DNA of 64,000 bases, from assembly GCF_001445655.1 (NCBI RefSeq), contig NZ_LNBE01000003.1, positions 2,450,045 to 2,514,044 on the forward strand, given 5' to 3'. Below the pieces are notes generated by a model. That model did not search any database and was not told the origin of the DNA. It saw nothing but the letters and a program-made list of their open reading frames with translations. Numbering within the stretch: the stretch's first letter is position 1; every line of letters starts with the position of its first letter. Shown piece by piece: positions 53,822-61,875 of the stretch. Made by a program: the position numbers and the translations under genes. This stretch comes from Streptomyces roseifaciens. GTDB lineage: Bacteria > Actinomycetota > Actinomycetes > Streptomycetales > Streptomycetaceae.

Positions 53822-54508
53822 CCCCGCACGCCCGTACCGACACCACGACCGGCACGATCGAGCGGACGCGCACCTACAGCCGCGACCCCGGCCTTGCCCT
53901 CGACACCGCCCAAGGCCTGTCGGGCCTGGAATTCCTGCGCACGGTCGGGCGCCAAGGCCGGTCCGCCCCGCCCCCCCATGAACACCACCGTCGGCATCGC
54001 TCTGCTCACCGTCGAGCCCGGTGAGGTCACGCTCGCGTTCCAGCCGCAGGCGTGGCACTACAACATCATCGGCATCGTCCACGGCGGCATGATCTGCACC
54101 ATCGCGGACACCGCGATGGCCATGGCCATGGCCGTGCTCTCCCGCCTGCCGTCCGGGCTGTTCCCGACGACTACCGACAACCAGACCCGCTTCTACCGGC
54201 CCGTCACCACCGACACGGGGATCGTCCGGTGCCTCGGAACCGTCCAGTACCTCGGCCGCCGCACCGCCGCCGCCCGGGCCGAAGTCCGCGACGCACAGGG
54301 ACGCCTGACGGCCCAGGCCACCACCACCTGCCTCATCGGTGCCCCGCCGCCCCGGGCACCGATGACTGACCACACTTCCCGTTCCATCCCGCAGCCCGCG
54401 CAGGAGGACCCGCGCCGCAGCCCCTCCCCGACCAGCCGCACCACACCGCCGACTCCGACACCCCCACTGACTCTGCCGCCATTGTGCGCGCCATGGCACG
54501 CCGGATGA
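53822..54508 (+). pseudogene. PaaI-type hotdog thioesterase with frameshift
   Basis: The frame TYSRDPGLALDTAQGLSGLE then FLRTV shifts near 53948 to PPRPPMNTTVGIALLTVEPG, EVTLAFQPQAWHYNIIGIVH, GGMICTIADTAMAMAMAV and RFYRPVTTDTGIVRCLGTVQ. HGG with the following aspartate is the PaaI active site. ATG 53980 could start a shortened hotdog domain. The C-terminal tail (QPAQEDPRRSPSPTSRTTPP) is low complexity and probably runs past the true end. The family hydrolyses acyl-CoA thioesters. It is the probable target of the MmyB-like regulator upstream. Confidence 0.7.
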
Positions 54509-55047
54509 CACCCCGGATAGGCACCGCGGTCTACCGCCACCTGATCTACACCCTCGGCCTGATGCGTATCGTCGGCGCGGTCGAAGGCGCCGCCGCCGTC
54601 GACCGCGCGGGCACCGGAAAGATCCACCGCCGGGGCGACGCACGCGCCCACGACACCAACGACCACTTCCGGCTGTGGATCCAGCACGGCGCATCCAGCC
54701 CCGAGACGGCCGCCTCTGCCGCCCGCATCCAGCGCATGCACGACCACTACGCTCGCACGTACCCCTTCTCCAACGAAACCTACATCCACGGCATCGCGCT
54801 GTTCACCCTCCTGTCCGACGAGATCCTCGGCATCGCCGGAATCCACCCCTTCACCGAGCAGGAGAAGGCCGCCCAGGTCCAGCACTGGCGCACCATCGGC
54901 GCCCACATGAACGTCCAGGGCCTGCCCGCCACCTGGGCCGGCATGCAACAGGGGATGCGCGCTTACGAGGAATCACCTGACTGGTACCGGCTCACACCCG
55001 AAGGCCACCGCTGCGCCGAGGCACTCATCGAGCGTGCAAACACGTAG
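54484..55047 (+). CDS. MpaB/rubber-oxygenase-like protein, C-terminally short
   Basis: 187 residues from GTG 54484. The region YRHLIYTLGLMRIVGAVEGA, HDTNDHFRLWIQHGASSPET, IQRMHDHYARTYPFSNETYI, FTEQEKAAQVQHWRTIGAHM and NVQGLPATWAGM follows the MpaB-type oxygenase pattern (DUF2236-related, haem-binding, oxidative cleavage of hydrophobic substrates). The family is usually longer, 270-400 residues, so the C-terminus here may be lost; the stop at 55047 is followed by a gene-free gap (55048-55318). With the thioesterase it may have formed a lipid-oxidation unit. Confidence 0.55.
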   Translation: MRAMARRMTPRIGTAVYRHLIYTLGLMRIVGAVEGAAAVDRAGTGKIHRRGDARAHDTNDHFRLWIQHGASSPETAASAARIQRMHDHYARTYPFSNETYIHGIALFTLLSDEILGIAGIHPFTEQEKAAQVQHWRTIGAHMNVQGLPATWAGMQQGMRAYEESPDWYRLTPEGHRCAEALIERANT

Positions 55048-55318
55048 CCCGATCACCTTTGGTGAAAGCTGTCACGCTTCGCGCCCGCAGAGGTCCCGGA
55101 CTGGTGAGCCGAAAAGACAACGATCGTGCGCTCGTCCTCGCCGAGCTGCCGGTCACGAAGCCCCGGGACGGACCCGCCCGGCCGCTCCGACGAAGGAGTG
55201 GCCGGCGGTGACCAGGTCCAGGAACTCCCCGGCCGCCGCAGCAGACCCGTGACCGCCGTACGTCTGCACCTACATCCACGAGACCGGGGGGCGAAGCCAC
55301 GTGGTGGCCCGGCCTTCC

Positions 55319-58186
55319 TCAGAGGCTGCCGGGCTCGGAGTTGTTCCGGGCGGGTTCGACCGGGCGCCACGGTGCGAACGCGTTGGCCGAGCGGGGCAGG
55401 AAGCTCGCAAGCTCGGGACAGTGCCGCAGCAGGACGCTCGTCATGCCGTTGCGTTCGATCCAGTCCATGCCGAGCGGCGTGTACACCTCGGGACGGAAGT
55501 CGACGGTGAGGAAGCGGTCGCTCTGCAACCGCCTGCTGGCCATCACGATGAAGATGCGGAAGGCCGTGTCGCTGAAACCGAATCCCTTGGGCGGATTCTC
55601 GGCGAAGAGGCCGACCATCGTGTCGATGTCGTCGACGGTGCGGTACACGTCCTTGAGCCGGGCGAGGGTCTCCGGCTCGGTGGTCAGCTCCTCGAAGCGC
55701 TTGATGCGCGGCTTGTGCAGGCCGCTGCGGAAGTCGTTGTAGCGGGGAACGCCACGGCGCCGGCTGCGGACCAGATCGACCACGGACAGGTCGATCACCT
55801 CGCCGTCCCGTTCGAAGGCCTGCAGGGCGCGGGGGAAGTTGTGCAGGGTGATCGCCCCGGGATGGGCGATTCCGAGTGAGTACAGAGCGTTCGCCAGCCC
55901 GGTCTTGCGCATGAGGGGCTCCGTGGCGGCACCCTGCACGGCATTGAAGTCCAAGGTGTCGATCCGGTGACCGAACCTGTGGTCGACGATCTCGAAGTCG
56001 TCCGGAATCAGCGGGTGCATCCGGTAGACGGCGACGAAGTCCTCGGTGAGGGAGTACGGCGCGGCATGGTGGTCCGGCAGAGTCTTGGGGATGCCGGTGA
56101 GCGAGTGCGCCTCGAACAGCCAGAGACCCAGCTGGGTGAGCCAGTTCTTCGGGGGTCCCTGCCAGTTGGTCCTCAAGGAGATGTCGATCGTCTCCGTCGC
56201 CAGGATCGCGGGGGTCCACTCAACGGTGTGGATCTTGGCGATGAGAGCGGAGACGATGAGGCGCGCCGTGTGGTAGACCCGCTTCTGGTCCAGGTGAGGG
56301 TATTCCCGTCGCAGCGCTTCACAGACGACGTTGTGTTCACGCGCGAAGACGGTGTGCATGGCACTGAGGCCGAGCCACCAGCTCTCCCTGAACCCGGTCA
56401 GCGGGATGCCGTCGGGGCCGATCGGCAGGTGCCCGTCCTCCAGGCGCAGTGCCGCACCACCGTCCGGCTCGCGCAGCGACATCGCGACCTGCTGGTCGCC
56501 GCCGTAGACCTCCGAACCGTCCCACCAGTGGGACGCGACATTGCCGAAGAGGGCGGGCGGCGCGAGGCTGCCGGGCGGCTGCAGGCCCTTGTTATCGGCG
56601 AAGCGCATGACGTTCTCGGGCGGTCCGCCGGGGGAGTTGCGCCAGGTCATGCCGGGCGGGAGCGGTACTTTCACGCTCTGCGTGCCGGTCGGGTAGCGCT
56701 GGTGCTCGACCCAGTCGTGCACCTGGAACTGGATCCACGCGGCGGCGAGGATGTTCAGCGACCGGGCCGGGATGAAGGCGTCACGGTGGAGCAGCCGCTT
56801 GCTCACGGTGACGGGGTTGGGGCTGTCGAACAGGTCGGGTCGGTAGACCGGCGCGAGGTTGCGGCCGAACGTGGCGCCGATGGCGCCCATCTTCGGAGCG
56901 GACAGGTCGTTGTACGAACCGTCGTAGCTGCGCTCCACCCGTAGCTGTTCCTCGACGGGTGGAGGCACCTGTTGCGTCTGCGGCGGTGCCTGGTGGATCT
57001 CCGTGTCGATCAGGTTCTCGCGGCGCAGGGTCTGGCGCAGGGCCACGAGGTTGAGCAGGCCCAGCCGTGTCGGCAGCCGGTGCCAGGGGACGAACCGGTT
57101 GAGGGCGCGGAACCCCGCACGCAGCGGGACGCCGAGTACGGCGTTGCGGCGGGGTTCCTCAGTTACGAAGCGATGCCCCAGGCGCAGGGCGCTGCTGGCC
57201 TCATAGGCGGCTTTGCGCGCTCGGTTGAGGTTGCCCAGGGGGCGGAAGTCCTCCGTCGTGTTCCACGGGTTGAAGGCGAGCTGTTCGACCCGGGAGGCGG
57301 CGGCACGTGCCGGGGCGGCGTCCAGGTCCTGGCGCGGGACGACCAGTGTCGCCACGGGGATCACCGGCGTGTCGGCCTCTCTCCACTCGGCTGCGCCGTC
57401 CTCGATGGGCGTGCGCCCGCTGTCCACGTAACGCTGCACGCACAGCTCGAGGACGACGTCCGCCGTGCGCAGGCGCTGGGCGAGCTCGTGGCGCAGGTGG
57501 TCGGGGTCGGTGCGGGACGGGGGAGGGGCCGAGGGTGCATCCGGGGCGGGGCGGAGCTGATAACGCACGGGCCCTGCGTCGCCCCAGAGGACGGCACCAC
57601 GGCTCCAGTACGTCGCGAGCGCGAGACTGCGCACGGTGCCCCGGCTTCCGGCGCGTACGTTGCGGCGCATGCGCCTGGCCGTGGGCCGGCCCACGGCCAG
57701 GGGTAGCTTGACGAACAGCGAGAAGGCCTTGCGGGGCGTCGAGTCGGCACCGGCCATGGCCTTCGCGAACGCGACGAATTCATGTGCGTTGCGGGCGTGG
57801 GAGACCGGGAAACTCGTCATGAGGAGGTCGTGGGCCTCGTCCGGACCGGTCCGGATCCGCAGCGCCGCCCCTCGCAGGTCGGGGACGTGATCGGGTTGCC
57901 GGGCGCCGCTCGCGTTGGACAGGCGGACGGTGACGGGGTACTCGGCTCCGGGCAGTGCGAAGCCGGTCCGAAGGTCGTCGGGGAGGTCGTCGCGGATCGT
58001 CAGCCGGGCGTTCTCGACACCTAGGGCGGCCTTCGCGTGGAAGGCTCGCGCGATGTCAGCGGCTCCGCTGCGCTTCTTGACCTTGATCTGCACCCGCATC
58101 AGGTCGCGGACGAGCCGGTCGACGAGAACTCGCTCGGCCTCGGGGGATCCACCCGCGTAGCGTTCGTACTGCCCGGCCTCGTGCAT
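55319..58186 (-). CDS. Catalase-like domain fused to a fatty-acid alpha-dioxygenase-like haem peroxidase
   Basis: 955 residues from ATG 58186 (GGAAAGAAGC upstream). Residues 1-330 are a mini-catalase: distal histidine in ARAFHAKAALGVENARLTI, VTVRLSNASGARQPDHVPDL, RGAALRIRTG, LLMTSFPVSHARNAHEFVAF, and a tyrosine-bearing ATYWSRGAVLWGD. Such domains act on fatty-acid hydroperoxides in allene-oxide-synthase enzymes. Residues about 400-955 are an animal-haem-peroxidase/alpha-dioxygenase: distal histidine in IQFQVHDWVEHQRY, MHTVFAREHNVVCEALRREY, LIVSALIAKIHTVEWTPAIL, proximal histidine in FVAVYRMHPLIPDD. The two domains probably oxygenate a fatty acid and then process the hydroperoxide. No signal peptide. 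Confidence 0.85.
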   Translation of the reverse strand: MHEAGQYERYAGGSPEAERVLVDRLVRDLMRVQIKVKKRSGAADIARAFHAKAALGVENARLTIRDDLPDDLRTGFALPGAEYPVTVRLSNASGARQPDHVPDLRGAALRIRTGPDEAHDLLMTSFPVSHARNAHEFVAFAKAMAGADSTPRKAFSLFVKLPLAVGRPTARRMRRNVRAGSRGTVRSLALATYWSRGAVLWGDAGPVRYQLRPAPDAPSAPPPSRTDPDHLRHELAQRLRTADVVLELCVQRYVDSGRTPIEDGAAEWREADTPVIPVATLVVPRQDLDAAPARAAASRVEQLAFNPWNTTEDFRPLGNLNRARKAAYEASSALRLGHRFVTEEPRRNAVLGVPLRAGFRALNRFVPWHRLPTRLGLLNLVALRQTLRRENLIDTEIHQAPPQTQQVPPPVEEQLRVERSYDGSYNDLSAPKMGAIGATFGRNLAPVYRPDLFDSPNPVTVSKRLLHRDAFIPARSLNILAAAWIQFQVHDWVEHQRYPTGTQSVKVPLPPGMTWRNSPGGPPENVMRFADNKGLQPPGSLAPPALFGNVASHWWDGSEVYGGDQQVAMSLREPDGGAALRLEDGHLPIGPDGIPLTGFRESWWLGLSAMHTVFAREHNVVCEALRREYPHLDQKRVYHTARLIVSALIAKIHTVEWTPAILATETIDISLRTNWQGPPKNWLTQLGLWLFEAHSLTGIPKTLPDHHAAPYSLTEDFVAVYRMHPLIPDDFEIVDHRFGHRIDTLDFNAVQGAATEPLMRKTGLANALYSLGIAHPGAITLHNFPRALQAFERDGEVIDLSVVDLVRSRRRGVPRYNDFRSGLHKPRIKRFEELTTEPETLARLKDVYRTVDDIDTMVGLFAENPPKGFGFSDTAFRIFIVMASRRLQSDRFLTVDFRPEVYTPLGMDWIERNGMTSVLLRHCPELASFLPRSANAFAPWRPVEPARNNSEPGSL

Positions 58187-58610
58187 CGTTGCTTCTTTCC
58201 GAACGTGACGTCCTCTCGTGGCGCGGGGGAGAGGGACGGGCACGATCACGGCGCGGCTGCTCTGCCTGCGGAAGTGTGCGCTCTTGGGTTATCCGATCTA
58301 CCTGTTCCATCTGAGGTGATTTTGCATCCCTGTGACGGGCAGTGCCGAGCGCTGTGCGGCAGACGGGTGCCCACGGCCCACGTCGACCACCGCAGGCGGA
58401 CTCGCTGACCGCGCTCCCGTTGCGCTGGGCCGCTGCTTGCAGCCGGGTCACCACGGGCGCGGATCTTCGCATGCAACCTCGATGAGTGAACTGTGAGCCC
58501 GTCCACCCACACGTCGTGTCCTCCCCGTGGTGTCCTCCCCGTCGTCCCTCCCCGCTTCACCGGCGGGTTCGCAGGCTCCTTCTCCGTCGCCAAGCAGTCG
58601 GCCAGCAGTG
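58187..58610. other. Gap without a recognisable gene
   Basis: The 5' flank of the fused catalase/dioxygenase gene. It contains a near-repeat TCCTCCCCGTGGTGTCCTCC around 58518-58540, but no gene, RNA or clear operator. Confidence 0.4.
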
Positions 58611-59135
58611 TCAACGATCTGATTCGTGACCTTTTCCGGCTTGCCGGAAGCGGTCGAGTTCCGGGAAGGCAAGGACGTCGGCCTTCGGGAATCCCGGAAC
58701 CGCGATCTCCACCGCCGGGATGGTCAGCTCGCCGCCCTCCTCCTCGGGTTCGTCGAGACGCGCGTAGCTCACCTCGCCCTTCGGCGTTGCGACCTGCCAG
58801 ATCCAGGGCAGGTGCACGTCTCCGGGGAAGAGGAGGGGAGTGTCCATGGCGCGGGCGAGGAGCATGGCCAGGTCCCGCTCCGCCGGCCGGTAGGACCGCT
58901 CTGCCGCAAGACCAACGTCGAAGGCCCAGTCCAGATCCCCCCTGCGCCGTTGATAGCCGCAGAGCACGGGGGCGTCCCACCGGCAGTCGTACGTGCCGGT
59001 CACGTCGTCGCCGTCATACAGCTCGACGTCATGGGCCGGCAAATCGAAGACCTCCGCCAGGGCCATGCGCATCCGGGTGCGCGTGCTGTGACCCGGCGCC
59101 AGGAAAATGTAGAAGGCCGGCGGTCCTTCGCTCAC
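58611..59135 (-). CDS. Hypothetical acidic protein
   Basis: 174 residues from GTG 59135, eight bases after GGAAGGGAG. It reads PAFYIFLAPGHSTRTRMRMA, LPAHDVELYDGDDVTGTYDC, RWDAPVLCGYQRRRGDLDWA, LAMLLARAMDTPLLFPGDVH and ends AFPELDRFRQ. Alternating strands and helices and high acidity resemble small immunity-type proteins. Not recognised. It precedes the catalase/dioxygenase gene by 424 bases on the same strand. Confidence 0.6.
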   Translation of the reverse strand: MSEGPPAFYIFLAPGHSTRTRMRMALAEVFDLPAHDVELYDGDDVTGTYDCRWDAPVLCGYQRRRGDLDWAFDVGLAAERSYRPAERDLAMLLARAMDTPLLFPGDVHLPWIWQVATPKGEVSYARLDEPEEEGGELTIPAVEIAVPGFPKADVLAFPELDRFRQAGKGHESDR

Positions 59136-59275
59136 TTCTGTACTCCCTTCCGCGATTCCTCCATCAACGGTCCCAGCTACCGGCTCAAGAACCGACTCGC
59201 AGCCATCGAACGAGACCGGGACGACGCGGCCTGAGCGAATGCGTCGGCGTCCGCGACGGCAGCCCCAGGAGGTCG

Positions 59276-59662
59276 CTATCCGAAGAAGAGAGCAACATTC
59301 TTGCTGACACAGATACGCAGCACGGCCACCAGCCGCTGAGCGTCCTCGACGTGCCGTTCTATGCCCGCATCGTGAGGCTCTTCCTCCGACCATTGTTCGA
59401 GGATGGCCTCCAGCTGGGGCAGGACAGCAACGCAGTCCTCAGCCGACAGGTCCTCGCTGTGATCATCCGGGTGGTTGAGAAGCGGTTCCAGGTCGGTCGA
59501 GACGTCTGTCCATGGCCGGTTCCCGCCGAAGCCCACCATCTCATCGAGGCCAAACCCCTCCGCGAGAGCCAGCCGGCGACGAAACCGAGCAAAGCCCTCA
59601 TACGAGAAGCAGGCATCCAGCCCATCGACGTCTTCATCGCCAGGAAACAGACACAGCCCCAT
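59276..59662 (-). CDS. Hypothetical protein, Streptomyces-type FRRRL family
   Basis: 128 residues: MGLCLFPGDEDVDGLDACFS, YEGFARFRRRLALAEGFGLD, GFGGNRPWTDVSTDLEPLLN, HPDDHSEDLSAEDCVAVLPQ, then IERHVEDAQRLVAVLRICV and KNVALFFG. It is a small cytoplasmic alpha/beta protein of a common Streptomyces type with unknown role, perhaps immunity. The start has no clear ribosome site. Confidence 0.6.
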   Translation of the reverse strand: MGLCLFPGDEDVDGLDACFSYEGFARFRRRLALAEGFGLDEMVGFGGNRPWTDVSTDLEPLLNHPDDHSEDLSAEDCVAVLPQLEAILEQWSEEEPHDAGIERHVEDAQRLVAVLRICVSKNVALFFG

Positions 59663-59808
59663 GGCACCCCCTCTTCAATGTCCATGGTCCGTACCCAAGG
59701 AGTCAGCAGCAACCAGATATCCCAACGTCACATCGGGCTGACCCAAGCCCCTGACACTGGTGCAGATATTTTCGTACTCCGTGGCGTACTCAAAGAAGTA
59801 CGCCGACA

Positions 59809-59984
59809 ACCGGCATGGGCCTGGGCCGCACCGCTGCCGCCGCCATGCTCATCACCCGCGGCCTGGCCGAGACCGCCCGCCTGGCCACCGTCCTGGGCGC
59901 CCACCCAGTCACCCGCGCCAGGCTGGCCGGCCTCGGGAACCTGGTGGCCACCTATTCCTCCCCGCTCTCCCGGAACCGCACTTT
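59809..59984 (+). pseudogene. gpsA: Internal fragment of a second gpsA copy
   Basis: Reads [59 protein letters not shown]. It aligns to positions 8532-8710 of the gpsA gene in this window with roughly four of five bases equal. Changes such as GDL to GNL and CSS to YSS show free decay. Both ends stop abruptly. The following bases up to the precursor gene (60294) hold only a weak hairpin. Confidence 0.8.
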
Positions 59985-60166
59985 GTCACCGAACATCGGG
60001 GTGAATCCCTCTCATCCACGAGTCCAAGCAATACCCGGGCCTGTGGGCATGTCAGACAACGCTGATCACCCTCGGTCGGTCAGCGCAGAGAGACGACAGT
60101 CCATCTGTCACTCTGGCGTATGGCCGCGGGCTACCCGGCCTGAGTGGTCTCGCGCGAAGCCTTGCG

Positions 60167-60186
60167 CTCTCAAGAGCGTGTTTTGA
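60167..60186 (+). terminator. Weak hairpin before the RiPP genes
   Basis: CGCTC, loop TCAA, GAGCG, then TGTTTT. A short stem with a T-rich tail, about 110 bases before the precursor gene. It could isolate the RiPP genes from upstream transcription. Confidence 0.4.
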
Positions 60187-60293
60187 GGCTCACCGTTGAA
60201 TCGTCCAATAGTTCAGCATGCGGCCATAGGGCTGAAGTGCTGTGATTGAAGAAAGGGGTCGACCCGGCCAAGGATTCTACGAAGGTGACTCTG

Positions 60294-60557
60294 ATGGCGT
60301 CGTTCAAGCTTGGAGAACCCATAGGTGAAGGTAGCAGGAGCTTGACGGGAATTGCGTCTGCGACAGCTCCTCCAGTCGTCCTCCGTGCACAGCCCGACTC
60401 CTACGTCCGCCTGGAGACTCCGGAAGAGCTGCGAGCATGGGAAGAGGCTGTTCGCGCCACTACTGGCCTCAAGATAGATGCCAGCGCCATGGCGGGCTCG
60501 GCTTCCGAGTCGTGCTCGTGCGGCTGCTCTGACGACTGCTGCGTCGACTGTCAGTAG
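60294..60557 (+). CDS. Cysteine-rich RiPP precursor peptide
   Basis: 87 residues from ATG 60294 (GAAGGTG about seven bases upstream; a TTG at 60246 is less likely). The leader-like part runs MASFKLGEPIGEGSRSLTGI, PVVLRAQPDSYVRLETPEEL, RAWEEAVRATTGLKIDAS. After AMAGSASES comes the cysteine cluster CSCGCSDDCCVDCQ, with six cysteines at 74, 76, 78, 82, 83 and 86, three aspartates and two serines. The gene ends two bases before the ATP-grasp gene. The order (leader, GS-rich cleavage-like linker, compact core) and the neighbour indicate a modified peptide. It lacks the TxK-type cores of known graspetides. No exporter or protease is adjacent. Confidence 0.75.
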   Translation: MASFKLGEPIGEGSRSLTGIASATAPPVVLRAQPDSYVRLETPEELRAWEEAVRATTGLKIDASAMAGSASESCSCGCSDDCCVDCQ

Positions 60558-60559
60558 CA

Positions 60560-61525
60560 ATGATCCTCGCCGTGTCCGTCGAGGACGATTTCCACACCCT
60601 TGCCATTGGACGTGCCGCTGCCCGCCGCGGGTATGGCAACTTCCACATAGTGGAGTGCGATCAGATCAGCGGACGGCGTAGCTTGGCGTGGAGCTCGCAC
60701 GGAGACGTGCCCAGTACCGTGCTGACGTCCGACGGATTCCCCATCCCGATAGAGGGCGTGTCGGTGCTTTGGTGGCGGAGGATGAGAGCGAATCAGCAAG
60801 CCTCTGCCAACACGGTGAACGACCATGAGCGGCGCCTGGTCAACAACGACTGTCGAGGCGCCCTGGGCGGCATCCTTGCGGCGTCCTTTCGAGGACAGTG
60901 GATATCCTCCCCGGAGGCGACAGACCGCGCTGCGGACAAGCTGTATCAGCTCGCCGTGGCGCGGGACGTGGGGTTCCGCGTACCTCGCACACTCGTCTCG
61001 CAATCACGTGAGGACGTGGTCGTGTTCGCTCGGGAGGTCGGCCGAATGATTGTCAAGCCGGTGGTCGGTGCGAGTGGCCCGCTGATGTTCACTCAGTACA
61101 TCGATGATCCGGCGTCCATTCCCGAGGAATCCTTCTGGGCTTGCCCTGCCGTGTACCAGGAGTACATCCCAGGCAGGCGGCATGTGAGGCTCAACTGCTT
61201 CGGTGAACGAATGTACGCAGCCCTGATCGAGACCGACAGTCTCGACTGGCGCCCTGACCTGAACATCCCCATTTCGAAGTGGGTCATCCCGCAGGAGATA
61301 GCCCAGCAGGTCACGGCAGTACTCCGGCGGCTCGGACTGCGCATGGGCATTATTGACATCAAACTGACGCCGAGCGGCGAACCCGTATGGCTCGAAGTGA
61401 ACCCTCAAGGGCAGTTCCTCTTCTTGCAGCCGATCCTGGGGGAACCGCTTGCCGATCATTTCTTTGACTTCCTGCTCTCATGCGCGGAAGGCGATTTTGC
61501 CAGCGATTGTCTCCCGCGTACATGA
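60560..61525 (+). CDS. ATP-grasp peptide maturase (MvdD/MdnC/TgmB-like)
   Basis: 321 residues. It aligns by motif with graspetide ligases: SVLWWRRM (like AVWYRRI), ISSPEATDRAADKLYQLAVA, the ATP lysine in RMIVKPVVGASG, CPAVYQEYIPGRRHVRLNC, GIIDIKLTPSGEPVWLEVNP and QGQFLFLQP. The DxK and ExNP residues that bind magnesium-ATP are intact. Graspetide ligases activate Asp/Glu side chains as acyl phosphates and link them to Ser, Thr or Lys. Here the substrate is probably the cysteine-rich precursor two bases upstream. The gene ends at the border of an IS5 remnant. Confidence 0.85.
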   Translation: MILAVSVEDDFHTLAIGRAAARRGYGNFHIVECDQISGRRSLAWSSHGDVPSTVLTSDGFPIPIEGVSVLWWRRMRANQQASANTVNDHERRLVNNDCRGALGGILAASFRGQWISSPEATDRAADKLYQLAVARDVGFRVPRTLVSQSREDVVVFAREVGRMIVKPVVGASGPLMFTQYIDDPASIPEESFWACPAVYQEYIPGRRHVRLNCFGERMYAALIETDSLDWRPDLNIPISKWVIPQEIAQQVTAVLRRLGLRMGIIDIKLTPSGEPVWLEVNPQGQFLFLQPILGEPLADHFFDFLLSCAEGDFASDCLPRT

Positions 61526-61526
61526 C

Positions 61527-61830
61527 CGCTGACCTGGCGTGATGGCCAGAGACAGCGGGCGGCAACGGCCGTCCGCGCTCAGGTGGAGCTTGGTGGTGCC
61601 ATCCGCCGCATGCTGGTGTGCCCGCACGATGGTGGAGTCGACCGAGATGTCCCAGCCGATCTCACCCGCCGCATCCGCCGCAGTCTGGACCTGCCGGGGC
61701 AGGCGCTCCCACGTCCCATCGGCTGACCACAGCCGGTGCCGTTCGTGGACGGTCTTCCACGGCCCGGAACAAGCGGGGCGGTCATGCGCCGAGCCCGTGC
61801 CGGCTTGCGTCCTTGATCGCCGGAACAAGT
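61527..61830 (-). pseudogene. IS5-family transposase remnant
   Basis: Reading from 61828: FRRSRTQAGTGSAHDRPACS, PWKTVHERHRLWSADGTWER, IGWDISVDSTIVRAHQHAAD, then GTTKLHLSADGRCRPLSLAI. SVDST carries the first catalytic aspartate; the part between HQHAA and TTKLHLSADG (about 30 residues in relatives) is deleted, and everything after TPGQRS is lost. It abuts the ATP-grasp stop codon. Confidence 0.8.
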
Positions 61831-61875
61831 CCTAGGGCTGGGAGTAGGACGAGCGCCGAAGCGGCCCCGTACCGC

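Noticed and set aside
60246..60293. Longer RiPP precursor from TTG 60246
   Set aside because: ATG 60294 has a better placed ribosome site and the extra residues look random.
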